DNA of 64,000 nucleotides, taken from positions 558,001 to 622,000 of the forward strand of contig JAIXMF010000005.1 of NCBI GenBank assembly GCA_025201365.1, written 5' to 3'. Below the pieces are notes generated by a model that saw nothing but the letters and a program-made list of their open reading frames with translations, did no database searches and had not been told where the DNA came from. Positions within the stretch are counted from its first letter, which is position 1; each line of letters starts with the position of its first letter. The stretch comes from Syncephalis plumigaleata. Its lineage: Eukaryota > Zoopagomycota > Zoopagomycetes > Zoopagales > Piptocephalidaceae. Position numbers and translations under genes: made by a program. Below are positions 46,703-59,837 of this stretch, one piece after another.

Positions 46703-49700
46703 TTTATCAAATGTACTATGGGCTTTTTCATTGTTTAAATCATAGGATGCCCTATAGCTCGGCGGTGACTCTACAGCAGGTATTAGAGAGATGGCCGTAG
46801 ATGGATATGAAGTAACCTGGCTGGTGTAACAACTTACGTGTCATAGTGCAAGCTATAATAGTAATAATAATACGATGATGGTAGTGATGATAGTGGTAGT
46901 GATAGAAGGAGAGGGATGGCGATAAGGGCAATGGCTATGACTATGGTTATGATGGTAGTGGTGGCGAGGCGAGGGTAAGGTAAGAGTAGAGTAGTCGTGA
47001 AGTATTCCTAAAGTAAAAAGAGAGAGACGACGACAGCAGCAATAACAAAACTAATAAATTAACATGGAAAAAAAGGGAGGATGTCCGTGGGATAATTATA
47101 GTTGCCAGGTTCCGCACGACACTAATATGAACGAGTGGGATCCAGCTATATGTGATTCTATATTGCTACTAACGTGCAATACAAGCCTATATCAAACCGA
47201 GTTGAAACAAACAAAAGGCGTATGAATGTCAAGTATTGTGCAGGAATACTAATAACGGGTTTCCTGCTTACTTATTGAAAAGAAAAAGTGAAAACACCGT
47301 GTGGTTCGTTAAACGTCAAGTGAGCTAGCAATAGAGGGAGAGGAGGGAGAAATCAAAAACTAGGAGCAACGTAGTCGTAACTGTAACGTACCGAGAAATA
47401 CTACCGTCAGTAATAATAGTAGTAGTAGTGGGAATCAAAATGAAAGGAAAGTGAAAAAGGAGGAAAGTCACTTTTGAGGTCAGCCTTTTCATGTAGCATT
47501 GCATACAGTCTAGTATTTATTGAGTATACCCAATGCGAATAGCAATAAGATTGATCACATCAACATCAGCAGTAGCATCATCATCATCATCATCAGACAT
47601 CAGACATCAGACATCAGCAGTATCAGTTGACTGGCTTCTATTGTGATGTGAACGAAGATGGTCAGAGATGACATGTGGTACACCATGTGGTCATTAGGCC
47701 TTTCGGGTAGGACGAAACCGGACTGGTTATAAGAAGCATAAGCGGGGTTATCTAAAAATGGCTTTACAACAGAGTGGTCTATTTTCTTTTCTTTTTCCTC
47801 ACTAACAAACACAAGCTGTAGTGCCGAATTAGTGATGAGAAGCGTGGCACGAGTGCGCATATTAGCATAATAGCCAAATGGACACACGTTAGCATGATGC
47901 CATCTAGCACGATGAATAAACGAATGAGTCAATGAAAATACGTGCATACATGTACATAGATAGACAACTAGACACATCTGAACTATCTAGAGGGTCAAGA
48001 GAGTATAAACAGTCTAGTAACGTCAAGGACTGTTATAAAAAATTAAAGCAATGTTGATATCGGAATGCCATTATACCAACTGGTATAGATCAAGATTAGA
48101 GGACACAGGCTTATGTTTCATACCTTGGTGCACCATGAACACAATTCAACTATAATGATGACTATTATTATTATTCAGTAGCCAGAGTCAGGGAGATAGA
48201 TGTATGAATGCAATGCTTAGCATTCAAGGATTAATACAGTCCTTGTTATTAAGTAACATGTTCAAAGTGGTCTATGCTATTCGTCTATTCTACTCGTATT
48301 CATCGAATGATAGCATCACTCTTTCTCTTTCTCTTCCTCTTTACTGCAATACATATTCATCATAAGCATATTCATCATTGTCATCATCTTACATTTAGGT
48401 TCATCTACAGGCTTTTTCCATCCAATTTGCGCAGTTAGCCTTTTGTCTTTATGAATAAATAATATTTAACACTTACAAGTACAAGTACCCCCGTATTCTG
48501 TTTCCCAGCCCTCCTTCCCTTGGGGGAAAGACTGGGGCGATAGCGATAACTATCACGGATGAATTGTTATTCATTGTTTGGTTCCTCGATGTCCTTGTCC
48601 TCCTTGTCTTGAATGATTTGAAGGAACGACACTTGGATGAGGGTGTGTTGGAACATCGGTTCCACTACGAAGGCAGTTGGTGATTTGAATGAAATCCAGA
48701 CGAGCAACCATAACCCCGATTCCACAAACGATACTTGAATCCTTTAACTTGCATGTCCTCTTAATCATTGTTTCGATGTGTGCATCTAATAGAATAATGA
48801 GTTAGTATACTGTAATAAATATCAAAGTGTAATGAGGTATATTTACCGTAAGGGATCATGACAAGTAGTAGGACACTTTCTCATTGATAGTGTGGGAGCT
48901 ATGGTTGCTCGATTTGCTCAAGCACAATGTGTACGCGATATACAATAAGGTAGTGTGAGTAGAGTGTAATAGGGACGATTGAACTGGAAGATGAAGATAA
49001 GTTTATTCAATTCGTACAAAATAGGACCCATATTTATAGTGGAATAATGTATATAGGTGTGAAGATATTTACATAGCGGCTGATAACAACTCACTCAGAC
49101 TCGATAGTCTGAGCTGTCATCAGTTCACATTTCATTAACATCGCTGTATGTACTTATCAGTATGTTCCCGCGACCCGGATAACGGTTTATTTCAACGAGC
49201 CGAAAAGCTCTCATGTAAAATGAGAAGACAACAAGATTCACGCTTTTACTTTCACATCGAATAAATCCCACTTTCTCTCTCTATCCTAGTGTATAATCTT
49301 TTTATTGTAATCATTATTATAATTGTAACAGTGTTATGGACTACGTTTTAGATTTCCCTTAATCCCATTTCACAACTATTATATTAATGTTAATAATTGT
49401 GTTAATCTATTTATTAATAAACTGCAAATGTTAAAGGATAAATGCGCAAATTGGATGGAAAAACACTGTATTTCTGGTACAAGTGTGAGATTGAATGCGT
49501 TAGCTGCAGCAACCCTTTAACGATTAGCCAGTCATCACGCCGTATTACCTGCTTATCCATTGATTGTGTCTTCATACTTACTTACTAACTTTATATATAC
49601 ATACGCATATACATATGCTGTATGACATGAACATTCTATGAACATATTATTGCATTTGACATTCATTAGTAATACGTAGCATTTATATATATTTATTCAT

Positions 49701-50303
49701 TCATTCATCATTTTTAGTAAGGTGAGTTATAGCATCAACAACATGCGTGTATATGTATATTTGTATGAACGTATGAGCGTACGTGTTCCCATGTGTGTCC
49801 GTGTATCTGTTTGTGTGTATGTGTGTATGCGTGTGGATGGGTGGGTGGGCGAGTATGATCACATTGAACAAGTAATAAGCATACAAGTAGCGCGAATTGG
49901 TATGAGGAATGTGAAATAGTACCAGTGACCTTGACCCGCACTTTTTGTAACCTGATCCATTCCATCCACTCGCTCGCTCATTCATTCATTCATTCACGCT
50001 GTACACACGCCATCAAACACCGCTGTCGCTCTACAACTCTATTGTTACTCGACATTATCCTCCACTATTATTACCTTTTATTATCTACTCACTCACTCTA
50101 TTCCACTTTCTATTACTGTTTCTCCTGTTGATTCTAATGATTGCCCCCTTTGTTACTGTAATAGTTTCCTAGTGCAGCTGTGTTTGCCACCATTCTTGTA
50201 ACTGTCGTTTTTTCTTCTAAGAAAACAACAATAACCAATATTGCATCTCTATCGTCAGCAACCGTTCCTTTCATATTGTACAAGTGAGCTACAGTCCATC
50301 TCT
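46703..50303. other. 3.6 kb gene-poor region
   Basis: No gene is convincing here. The first roughly 130 bases may be upstream coding or leader sequence of the amino-acid transporter. GAT/CAT and CAGACAT repeats lie near 47570-47620. A 65-codon minus-strand frame at 48571-48768 follows a good intron acceptor but has no recognised domain. A nested inverted repeat lies at 49070-49152. GTGT/TATG microsatellites lie near 49745-49850, and CATT repeats near 49976-49996. A structured RNA gene could lie in the GC-richer stretch around 48490-48560, but I cannot show it. Confidence 0.5.
49070..49152. other. Nested inverted repeat, possible structured RNA or cruciform
   Basis: The core is a perfect 8-base stem with a 4-base loop (CTCAGACT cgat AGTCTGAG, 49094-49113). 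It is enclosed by a second imperfect stem (CTGATAAC with GTCATCAG) and a third (TACATA..GCG with CGC..TATGTA). Three nested arms over 83 bases in an otherwise AT-rich, gene-poor stretch suggest a folded RNA, a small terminal-repeat relic or a cruciform. No coding frame crosses it meaningfully. Confidence 0.5.
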
Positions 50304-53300
50304 ATGACTTACCATCCGCCATCCATCTCACCGGCAATGGCGGCTGCTTCCGCATCGCCGACTACTGCTATGCCGGGACCACCCGCTCACCCACCAACCG
50401 CTCAGGCTATGCTGGCAGCAGCTAGGGCACGCGCTAACAAAGCAGTGCTTATGGATGGGGCACAGAACTTGGAGGCGGCACTTGAAGCATACCACGACGC
50501 TGTTCGTTTACTTAGCATGGCCATGGACCGTATGAGCGGTGTTCATGACGTACACCGTCTACGGGATATTGTAAGTAATAATCGTGATAAACACACGCAC
50601 ACACACTAGTTATTGTGTGATAATAGTAATAGTCGAGATAGCAATACTAACCATGATCCTACACTCTACTACTACTACTAACTACTCCTAGCGTACCACT
50701 TATGAAGAACGTATTGCCGCGCTAGAACATATACAACAACAGCAACAGCAACAGCCACCAACACCAAAAATGCTAAAGATGTCAAATACACCTCAGGGTG
50801 CTTTGAAATCACCTTATTCTCCCACTGCATCTAGTCATCCTTCTATTCATCGGCCTACGCCTCATCATCCTGTAGGTGTAAATGCCATTCTATTATAGTA
50901 TTAAAAACTAGCTTGCTAACCATGTTAATAAACCAAATGGGGAATATATTATATATACATATATATATATATAGACAAAAGCTGATTCAGGTAATGGTTT
51001 CACCAGCACATTTTCAGCAGAAATCCTACGTATGACAAGTCGATCTCCTAAGCCATCCTCGACGGTACAGTCGAATGAATCCCGCTCCACCACTGTAAAT
51101 GTATCCTCTCAGCATTCAATTCCATCTAATGATCAGAATTCATTGGAATCACCATTGAAATCTGCACCTACATTAGCAGTTTACGGTCAAATGTCGACGG
51201 CATTAAGTAGAGCTGCACGACGATCGGAATCATCGCTAGTGCCTCAAAACAACGAAGGAACCATCGTCAATGATCATCGTAGTAATAGTAGCGAATACTC
51301 GACAGATAATAACAATAGTAATATCAGTAATACTAGTGCATCACAACATCGCGTTTATCCTTTGAATAGTTCCACATCTGCTTCGCATCCCACATCAACG
51401 CGAGCTATGGAAGGTAGAGCCTCTTCTCCTCAGCCACCACCTAGTTATCCGCCACCAGCACGACCAGACACCGCTAATCATAGTATAGCCTCACCTACAA
51501 GTACAACCGCGCCAACATCATTGGCTGCACCTACACGTGGAGTGTATTCACGAAGTGCATCATCTACTTCATCCATACCGAGTTATTCCAGTCAGGGTAG
51601 TAATCAGGGCCTACCTGCATCGACATCGACATCAGCATTAACAGCACATCAGCCTCATGGTGGTAGTAATACTTTATCGATTAGAAAACCTGCATCTAAA
51701 GCGACATTAGCTAAGCAGCGTTCCATGTCTTCACTCAATGAACAAGCATCTATGCGGCAAATCATGTCTAATTATTCTTCATTACATCAAACACCTGCAA
51801 TACCATCCAATACTACTACTACTACTGCTACTACTAATGGGAATAGTAATAATGTGCTAGTACGTAGTGAGAGTGATGGCGGGAACACCGCCACTCGATC
51901 ACATCACACTTCACGTAATAGTCAGAGTGTACGATCCAATGCTGTACCATCTCAGTCATCGGTAGGATCGAATGCAGGGGCTAGATCTTCCTCATCTACT
52001 AGTAGTTCAAATCAGAATGCATTGCCAGCACCAAGAATACCGGGTGTGATGTCGCGTTCATTCTCGCCGGCTCATCGACGTAACAAGTCAAGTACACCCT
52101 CGGTTCGATCGATAGATGGTTCACAGTCATCCTCATCTAATAGTAGCAGTAATATGATGCGTGCATTACCGGTAGACATGGAGGATACATCAACGAGTCA
52201 GCAGGGACAGACACGCATTAAGAATGGTCAATCACTATCGTTGTCATTATCAATGGCAATGGGCAACAACAATAAGAACAGTAGTAATAGTGATTTATCA
52301 TCTACGATTAATCGTAGTAATGATATACTCGACACTGGTAGTGTACATCGTAGATCTAGTTCAGAATCTGCACGATCTAATATGACATCCGGCACTACAA
52401 CAATGGAGGTCAATCGAGATGGGTCATTATTGGAGCAGGATGCTCGTTCAGCGGCCATGTACGCACGCCGTCCCTCACTCGGTCGTGTCCCACCGCAGGG
52501 TCATCGAACGGCAGCGTCACTTCAAAATATATCTTATGGTAGAACGACAACTAGTACTACTAGTACTTATTCACAGAGAGATGTCATACTGTCATCCAAG
52601 TTGGAACATGGCAATAATACGCCAAGTATCAATGAACCAGTAAGAATCAATCAAAGGAAATCATCGCATCCCTCCATCGAGTTACATCACACTAGTGTCA
52701 GCAATCATAGCAATTACAATTATAGCAATAATAGCAATAGCAATAGCAATAGCAGTAGCAGTAATAGTAGTCTGTCACTCGTACCATCAGCTAGTTCATC
52801 AGCATCACGATTTACGCAAAGATCCAATCGAATTGACGATGGCAATTCAAGTCCTCGTTTAGATAATATACCAGATATCGATGAAGATACTGAAACGGAA
52901 GAGGATATGGATGGGGGTAGAGCACGAGCCGACACTGCTCCCTCGTTGGCATACGCTATTCCAGAGTCGGCCTCTGATCGTAACTCAAAGATTGACGTAG
53001 ATCAACCTAATACTAATAGTGCCACTACACTTGAACCTCCTACGCATGATCACGAGAGTGCACCACCACCATCACCATCGTTCCTTGTAACCACTAGAAG
53101 ACCATCCATTGTGGTACCAATCGATGAAATGGCCAAACCAGCACTGGCAGATGTAGCACCATTTATGTTTGCTAGTCCAGATGACGATAGTGATAGTAAT
53201 CCAGTGAATATTACCGTAATACGAGGACGTAAACAACGTCCAAGTGTTGATATGGGGTCGGATAACAAGGGTCGTTCACTATACTCGTTAACATCGCCAC

Positions 53301-55305
53301 CACCGCTAATTCCTACTACACCCACCTCTGCAACACATCCTAGTTTCAACATGTCCGACTCGAATCGATCCAACACTCTACTGCCATTGTCGTCGACGAC
53401 GATGACGCCCGCCACATCAGGACTTGGCTCACCTCGAGCAGGTCTATTCCGATCACCTAGTAACTCGTCGATTAAGGTCGATTCCGAGCTATCCCGTCAA
53501 CAGAAGATGCAGAAAAGAGACTCTGAACGTAGCGGCAATTACGTTAGTGAGAATGAAGAAAGGGAGGATATGGAGAACGAGGAGCATCTCGAGTATGATG
53601 AGGCGATGCAATCCGGCATGCCACACGAACGTATACCGCAACGAAAACGCTCCCTCGCTCAATTATTCCATCGACGTAAACCGAGTGGTGGCGGTAACGG
53701 TAGTCATACACCGGATGTGAATACACTTGGTAAATCACTACCAGATGACATGAATACTATTATGGCATCATCGGTGTCAGGCAGTCACTCCACTGTTAAT
53801 GGTAGTAGTACTACAACAGCTGCAATAACTGCTGCTGGTCATCATCCGCCAGCACCTGTTAGACTACACGGGCATAGTCCGGCCAATTCTGTGCATAGTC
53901 TCATGGCTGGTCCCACGTCCTTACTCGCGAATACCATTGCAGTGGGTCGTCGAAATCGAATAGCGCAACAGTTGGCCGATGGTTCAACTGGTGCCAATAC
54001 CGCCGGTCGTTTACCGCATCATTTCGCGACACTGCCTACACGTGGCAATGCGGTCAACAACGATGAGACTAATCGTCGTGTAGTGATTACATCATCGGCA
54101 GTGCCACGTCGTACGCACAATCATGGACGTCCCTCGTTATCGATTGCCCTGCAAATAACGCGTAATACAATTACAGGCGGGCCAGGTACGCGTAACAAGT
54201 TCTCCAATACATCATCGTCGGCATCAGCATCGTCCTCGTCATCGACCTCCAATCAGTCTTCGAATAATACGTTTACTCTCTTTGATGTTATGCGAGAGGA
54301 ACCAGATCCAGTAAGTAATAATAATAATAATAATAGCAGTGTTATCTGCTTCTTTCTTTGCTTATACATTTAAATGATGTGTTTAGAACACTCTAGTGGA
54401 AGCACCCCCACAAGCGGTCGAGTTGCGTTCCTTCTGGCTTATGCGTTGTCTCGAACGATCCATCACATCGGGTGGTTATCTTACCTCGCGACTTTACATA
54501 CCGCGTAGTATATGGTAATTACAATAGTATACGAGTAATGTACAATTACTAATAATGAATAACCACTAGGATGACCACTGGTGTTAAACTGACAGCTATC
54601 GACACCAAGATACAAGCATGTGAACGATTACGCGATCGTTTAGAGAAGATGGCAGCAGTTGATCTTGAAGATTCCGATAATGCTGTAATAGTGAGTATAG
54701 CCTTATTTATCTATTTACGTATATTTATACCCATGTATCTATTAGGTATTGGATGAATTGGATGAAGAGTTGCACAACATTCAGAATCAATTAGCGCGTA
54801 AACTTGATTTCATTAAGGAATCTAAACGACAAAAGGTGAGTATTTCTTTTTGTAAATACAAAATAAAAGTTACTAACCACGTAATAATAACAATGGTGGT
54901 GGTAATAATATAATAGCAATCGGGTCTAGGATTGAAATCACTTGGTTTAGGATTGAAATCAATGGAACGTATGCATGCAAATATGACCAAAGACAAAGTG
55001 TAAGTGTGAAGTAGAGTATAACAATAACAAATTCAGCATATTAATTAATGAACCATCTAATTAGTGAGGATGCTGGCGAGTATATGGATGCATTGGTTAA
55101 CTTGTTCCGCGCTTGTCAGTTGCTTGACCACTGGCTACGCTATTATAGTGGTCGAGCATCATGTAAGGAACGGGAACATGCATTGCAACGACTGCATCGT
55201 GCCTCCGATTTTATGCGTAGTGTTATTTGCGCATTCGTCATACGTGATCTCGGCTTACTCTACGACAAATACTCGAAACGTATTCACGAGTGGATGATCG
55301 ATTAA
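50304..55305 (+). CDS. Large MIT-domain protein with Ser/Asn-rich middle
   Basis: Protein of 1481 residues in eight exons: 50304-50570, 50692-50871, 50975-54310, 54387-54514, 54570-54690, 54746-54835, 54917-54999 and 55065-55305. Residues about 30-90 form a three-helix MIT domain (ARARANKAVLMDGAQNLEAA, then YHDAVRLLSMAMDRM). MIT domains bind tails of ESCRT-III proteins, so a role in endosomal sorting or cytokinesis is plausible. The 3336-base third exon encodes an almost wholly disordered Ser/Asn/Thr-rich stretch with basic-Ser-Pro motifs such as RRPSLGRVPP and KRSLAQLFHRRK. The C-terminal 250 residues are helical (FWLMRCLERSITSGGYLTSR, DTKIQACERLRDRLEKMAAV, EYMDALVNLFRACQLLDHWL) and resemble the conserved end of fungal MIT-domain proteins. 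Intact frame despite its length. Confidence 0.85.
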
Positions 55306-55670
55306 TCCACTTACCCTTACTCTCTTACCCGTAGTTTATTAATATTAGTATAACCATCTCTTTATTCTTATTTACAATGATATTTCTCCCCTTCCATATG
55401 TGTGTGTTCGCGTCCGTCTTTCCCGTTATCTCTATGTTGTAACATTTTATCTGCAATACACCGCACGATGGCATATTTGTTTTGTTTTAGGAATTTGATT
55501 TATTTAAGAAGTGTACTTGTTCATGAATTATAAATATATAAATATATAGAGAGAAATGTTCCTATTGCTGTACTACGAGATGATGCTGACAAACAAAAAA
55601 TATCGACACTTATTACAATTATTGATAGATAGAGATACAATGATACGATGATACGATGATGATATCTTGG
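55306..55670. other. Short region between convergent genes
   Basis: 365 bases between two stop codons on opposite strands. AT-rich, with TATAAATA tracts near 55529-55545 and GATACGAT repeats near 55638-55660. No gene; it should hold both 3' ends. Confidence 0.6.
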
Positions 55671-57746
55671 TTATTCCGACTTTTCTTCTAAATTAATATA
55701 GACTGCTTGTGTAATGGATGATGTTGTAGCGTCATCATTGCTATGCACAATACTAGGCAAGTATACGTTGACCTTCAAGTGTCGTAAACGTGTCTTTTGC
55801 ATTGGTAGTGCAATGACACCTGAATCAAATGCGCTACTATTCATACTTCGTCTTAAATTAATCATATCACGCTCGGCTCCTATATCGAACAACATGTCGT
55901 CATCCTCGTGATCATCACTATCGTAGAATAGCGAAGTGGGCGCGATACTCTCTGCATTAGCATTGATCAACTTGGCACGATGCACGGAACGTGGTGAAGC
56001 TGACGAATTCGAGAAATCCGATAATAGCGACGTTTGCGAGGGAGTAGTTGGTGTGATGGGAGAGTAATTATTAATCACACTACTGCATCCATAATCACGA
56101 GCAGCATCATGAAATACTTCAGTAGAAGCGGTATAGGATAAGCTGGAGAAACGTCGATTTGTATGTTCAACTCGTCCGAAACTAGCGAATGGTTTAATCG
56201 TACTAGTCATTGGTGTGCTATTTACATCAGATGCCGAACGAGTTCGTTCGATAGGACGGTCGAGATTAGCGCAATTACTTGCTGATAATGATAATGATGA
56301 TGACGACGATGATCTATCTCGATTAAGGAATACTTTGGAGATGGCATAATATAATCACGATCCGTGGTCGATAAACTATCTTGATAATTATAATAAGAAT
56401 TACGTGCACCCATCACGAATAGTTCGGTTAATGAGCCAGGACTAGATGGAGTGGCGCGTAAATCACGAGCCCAATTGTGCTTTGTTGATATTGGCGATGA
56501 TGGACTATGATTACTGAAATGAGCATCACCACCACTATGATGATGATGATGATGATGATTGCTACTGCTACTTGGGTGACTGAATGAAAATCGATTACTA
56601 TACTTTGTTGTAGTTGTGGTTGTTGTAGGTGAAGTACTAATACTAGGTTGTTCCATTAAACCTTGACCTGATCGGGGTGGGTTATAGGAATATCGCTTTG
56701 AACCACGTATTGAACTTTTACGCATGAGTGAATTACTCTAAAGCATAGAAAATGTTATTTTCATGATTCTAATCTATATATATCTCCTACCTTGGCTATA
56801 ACGGGAGCAGGAGCAGGAGCATTATTGTTGCCATGTTCGACATTAGCTATTGTTTCTAATGTTACGTCGGGACTATAGGAACAGCTCTGTAATAGGCTCA
56901 TTGGTCGTCTTCGTGGTTTAGACTGCAATGGTGAACGTGATGGCACGAATTCACCGCTTATTCGACGATTTGAAACGGGCGACGATGGTGGTGGACAAAC
57001 GGTTCGCATGATCTTTTCCTCTAGCTCGACTACTTTACGAATACTCTCCGGAATATCGCTACAAGTGTGGGTGATTTACAATTCAAGCTGCCAGTTGATA
57101 CAGCATCCATAGTTGATGCTATTGAAGTGGGTACAGCAATCCTACTATCCACGCTATTAGACTGGTGCTCTATTGTTCGAGCAGCAATATCTGAATGACG
57201 ACTATTATCATTAAGGGAAGGAGTAGTAGTAGTAGTGCGATGATGATCGATTGCGGCAAGCATAGAGAATTGCTTTGTACGTGTTGTTGATGCGTCTCCA
57301 CCGGTTTACTATGACTAGTTACCACTACCAATGAGTTTCTACGTCGATCCTGCCATTTACCCGTGCCAGTCTTTTCGAATCTAAATGATGCTTTATCCTC
57401 TTTATTAATTTGTACCAAAAGTTACTATTAGCTTGATGTAATTGACTAATTATCCATAAACATTGTTGATATTCACTTACCGGATTCTATATTTGCCACA
57501 TCTTTAGTAAGGGCAAGCTTGGATGGGCCGGTAGTCGGAATGATATTTGACGCTATATCGCCAAGGGAATGTTCATGTCTGACGGATTAGAGGACGGCGA
57601 CATAACCAAGTCACTTTGATTCTTTCCATTTGTTGTACTTGGAGTTGTTTGCAAATTTGACTTGGCAAGTGATGATAGACGACGTTTCTTCGTATAAATA
57701 TACGCAAAAAGAAGGAGAAAAGAAGAAAAAGTATGCGTGACACCAT
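55671..57746 (-). CDS. N-terminally membrane-anchored, Ser-rich protein of unknown function; at least six frame slips
   Basis: Not recognised. About 657 residues in three exons: 57481-57746, 56791-57424 and 55671-56737. The start at 57746 opens a hydrophobic anchor (MVSRILFLLFSFFLRIF) followed by a basic patch (YTKKRRLSSLAKS). The rest is largely disordered: Thr and His runs, and basic-Ser-Pro motifs such as RRRPMSLLQSCSYSP and KRYSYNPPRSG. A few ordered-looking parts occur, for example IPESIRKVVELEEKIM and, near the end, KTRLRHLKVNVYLPSIVH. The frame must move at about 57705, 57563, 57410, 57279, 57057 and 56320, plus probably once near the first junction, each time as if one base were missing. 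Composition stays the same across the moves. It may be a scaffold or signalling protein at a membrane, but this is inference. Confidence 0.6.
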
Positions 57747-59837
57747 GATTGACTAAATGTATTGTTACGTTGGAGTACAAGCAGTTGTTGAAAGGAATAA
57801 CGATAAAAATGATCCTGATAATAACGAGATAGTGTGTGTGAAAAAAAACAATAATAATAATAATAGTATGATTTGGTTGATCGATAATCTATGAAATGGA
57901 TAGGTCTAAAAGATAGCAAAGTTGCTGAAGATTCAATATAATAATATAAATGATAAATAGATAAATAGGATATGGACTAGTGCAATGGTAGACGAGTTAC
58001 CAACGACAAATGATGGTAGAATTTAGAATTCAAGGGTAAATGTTGATTAGACTAGCAGAAGGAACGCAATAATAATGGTAATAAAGAGAAAAGAGGAAAG
58101 AGGAAAGGAGGTGATAGCGTAATTAGCGATTGACAAGCGGATAACGTCCGTAGTGTTGAAGGCTTGCAAGTACGAGTTATGTGAACATTTGGAGTAGAAT
58201 TAACGTTTACGAATAGATGTAACTAGCGATTAAAGAAGACTGACGAGTGTTTACAAGGTTTCGTTAAACGGCAACTTTCAAGTAGATATTACGTCCAGGG
58301 TGAGAATCAACTAGCGGGAAGCGAGCGAGCGAGTAAGTAAGTTAGTGATAACGAGAAGATGTAGAAGGTGGACGGACTAGCTGGCGCGACACTTGCGATA
58401 TTACGACAAATAATAATACACGTGCTCCTCCAGTCAAGGTGGCTGACTGCATTCTGATATGCATCATCCTACTTGCGCATTGTATACTATGGGCAATACA
58501 TTCCACGTGTAACGTCTTGCATAATCTCCAGAGTCACTGGTGTACATCAAGTCGACCGCATGATGCTCACGTTGCATGGTGGTAATGGTAAACACGACAC
58601 ACATCAGCACGAGCCAGTAATTATCGCATTAGCAAGTCGTACAACTGGACGAAAATACTCTATGTACCATTGCCAAGCTTACACAGCACGGCGCATTGAT
58701 ACTAAATACCAGGTATCGCTCGTTCTACTACTTGCAAATTGTCAATCAACTCATTCAGCGTATAGCTAACAGGTGAGCTATACGTAGAAAATGCTTATAA
58801 ATCAATTTAGTACAACTTGTACTAGCTTGAAACAATCAAGAAGATCTGCCCTCATTCACAAGGCTGCATTTCTCTTTGTTACATCTTAAAGGGGAAGGGA
58901 GGAAGTACCTGCTTGCATCATCATCATCATCATCATCACATAGCTTATCGTCATTCAAGTATCTATTATTCGATCATTAGGTTGGCATCATCTTGTATAA
59001 GAGGGTACAATCTCGCGCTGTAACAATTCGTTAGATATTCTTTCCTGATACTAATCTATATCATTTTATTTGCAATATTGCATGATAGTTATGGCTATCC
59101 ATGATTTCATTTCATTTATAACATATTCTGCTAATCATTTGTAGGAGCTATTTAATACCCGTATGTAAACGTAATAATTGTCAGCTATCCAGTTGTGATT
59201 GTACGAAAGCTGAAATAGTATTCGTGTATTCACATTCGATAAACAGTTTATCAATTTGTTTATTGTTCTCCCGTGATCATACGGTATTGGCGATAAATCG
59301 ATGCTACTACATCGAGATAATGCGCTATTAAGTTCCCTTTAGTAGTACAATAAACATGATCATTGTACATGCTACGCATAGTATTGAGTTTCGATTAATA
59401 AAGAACATCTATCTATATCTAATGCGTACAGGGGAGGAAGGGAGAGAGAGAGAGACGGTATATACGTAGAATGATTTGACAACCGGAAAACTTAGCCTTT
59501 GTACTCGGTATGCCTCTACTAGCTGACTATCGTCATTCTATTCCGCATACGACCACGCATTATCCAATGGCACCGCTAATAGAAGTGATACGGAAACTAG
59601 TATTGTCCTTTGTTCATGACTCTACACTTTGTCATTTATTATCTTTCACTTTTCGAATGTACCACCGAGTGATATTCCTTTGTTCTCGCACTCGACCCTC
59701 TATATCTCAATGTGCTGCAATATATACTATAGGATACAAGGGAGTGATACGCTGCACCTGCATTTATTTCTTTTCCTTTCGCATCAAGTTGTTATTGATT
59801 CTTTTTCTCTCTCGAACATAATTTACGCTAGTGTAGT
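57747..59837. other. Divergent intergenic region, no gene seen
   Basis: About 2.1 kb between start codons on opposite strands. It contains AAT and CAT triplet tracts (57850-57865, 58917-58937), AGAG tracts near 59438-59453 and GCGA/GTAA repeats near 58322-58345. Open frames reach about 100 codons but lack domains or splice partners. It is expected to carry promoters for both flanking genes. Confidence 0.55.
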
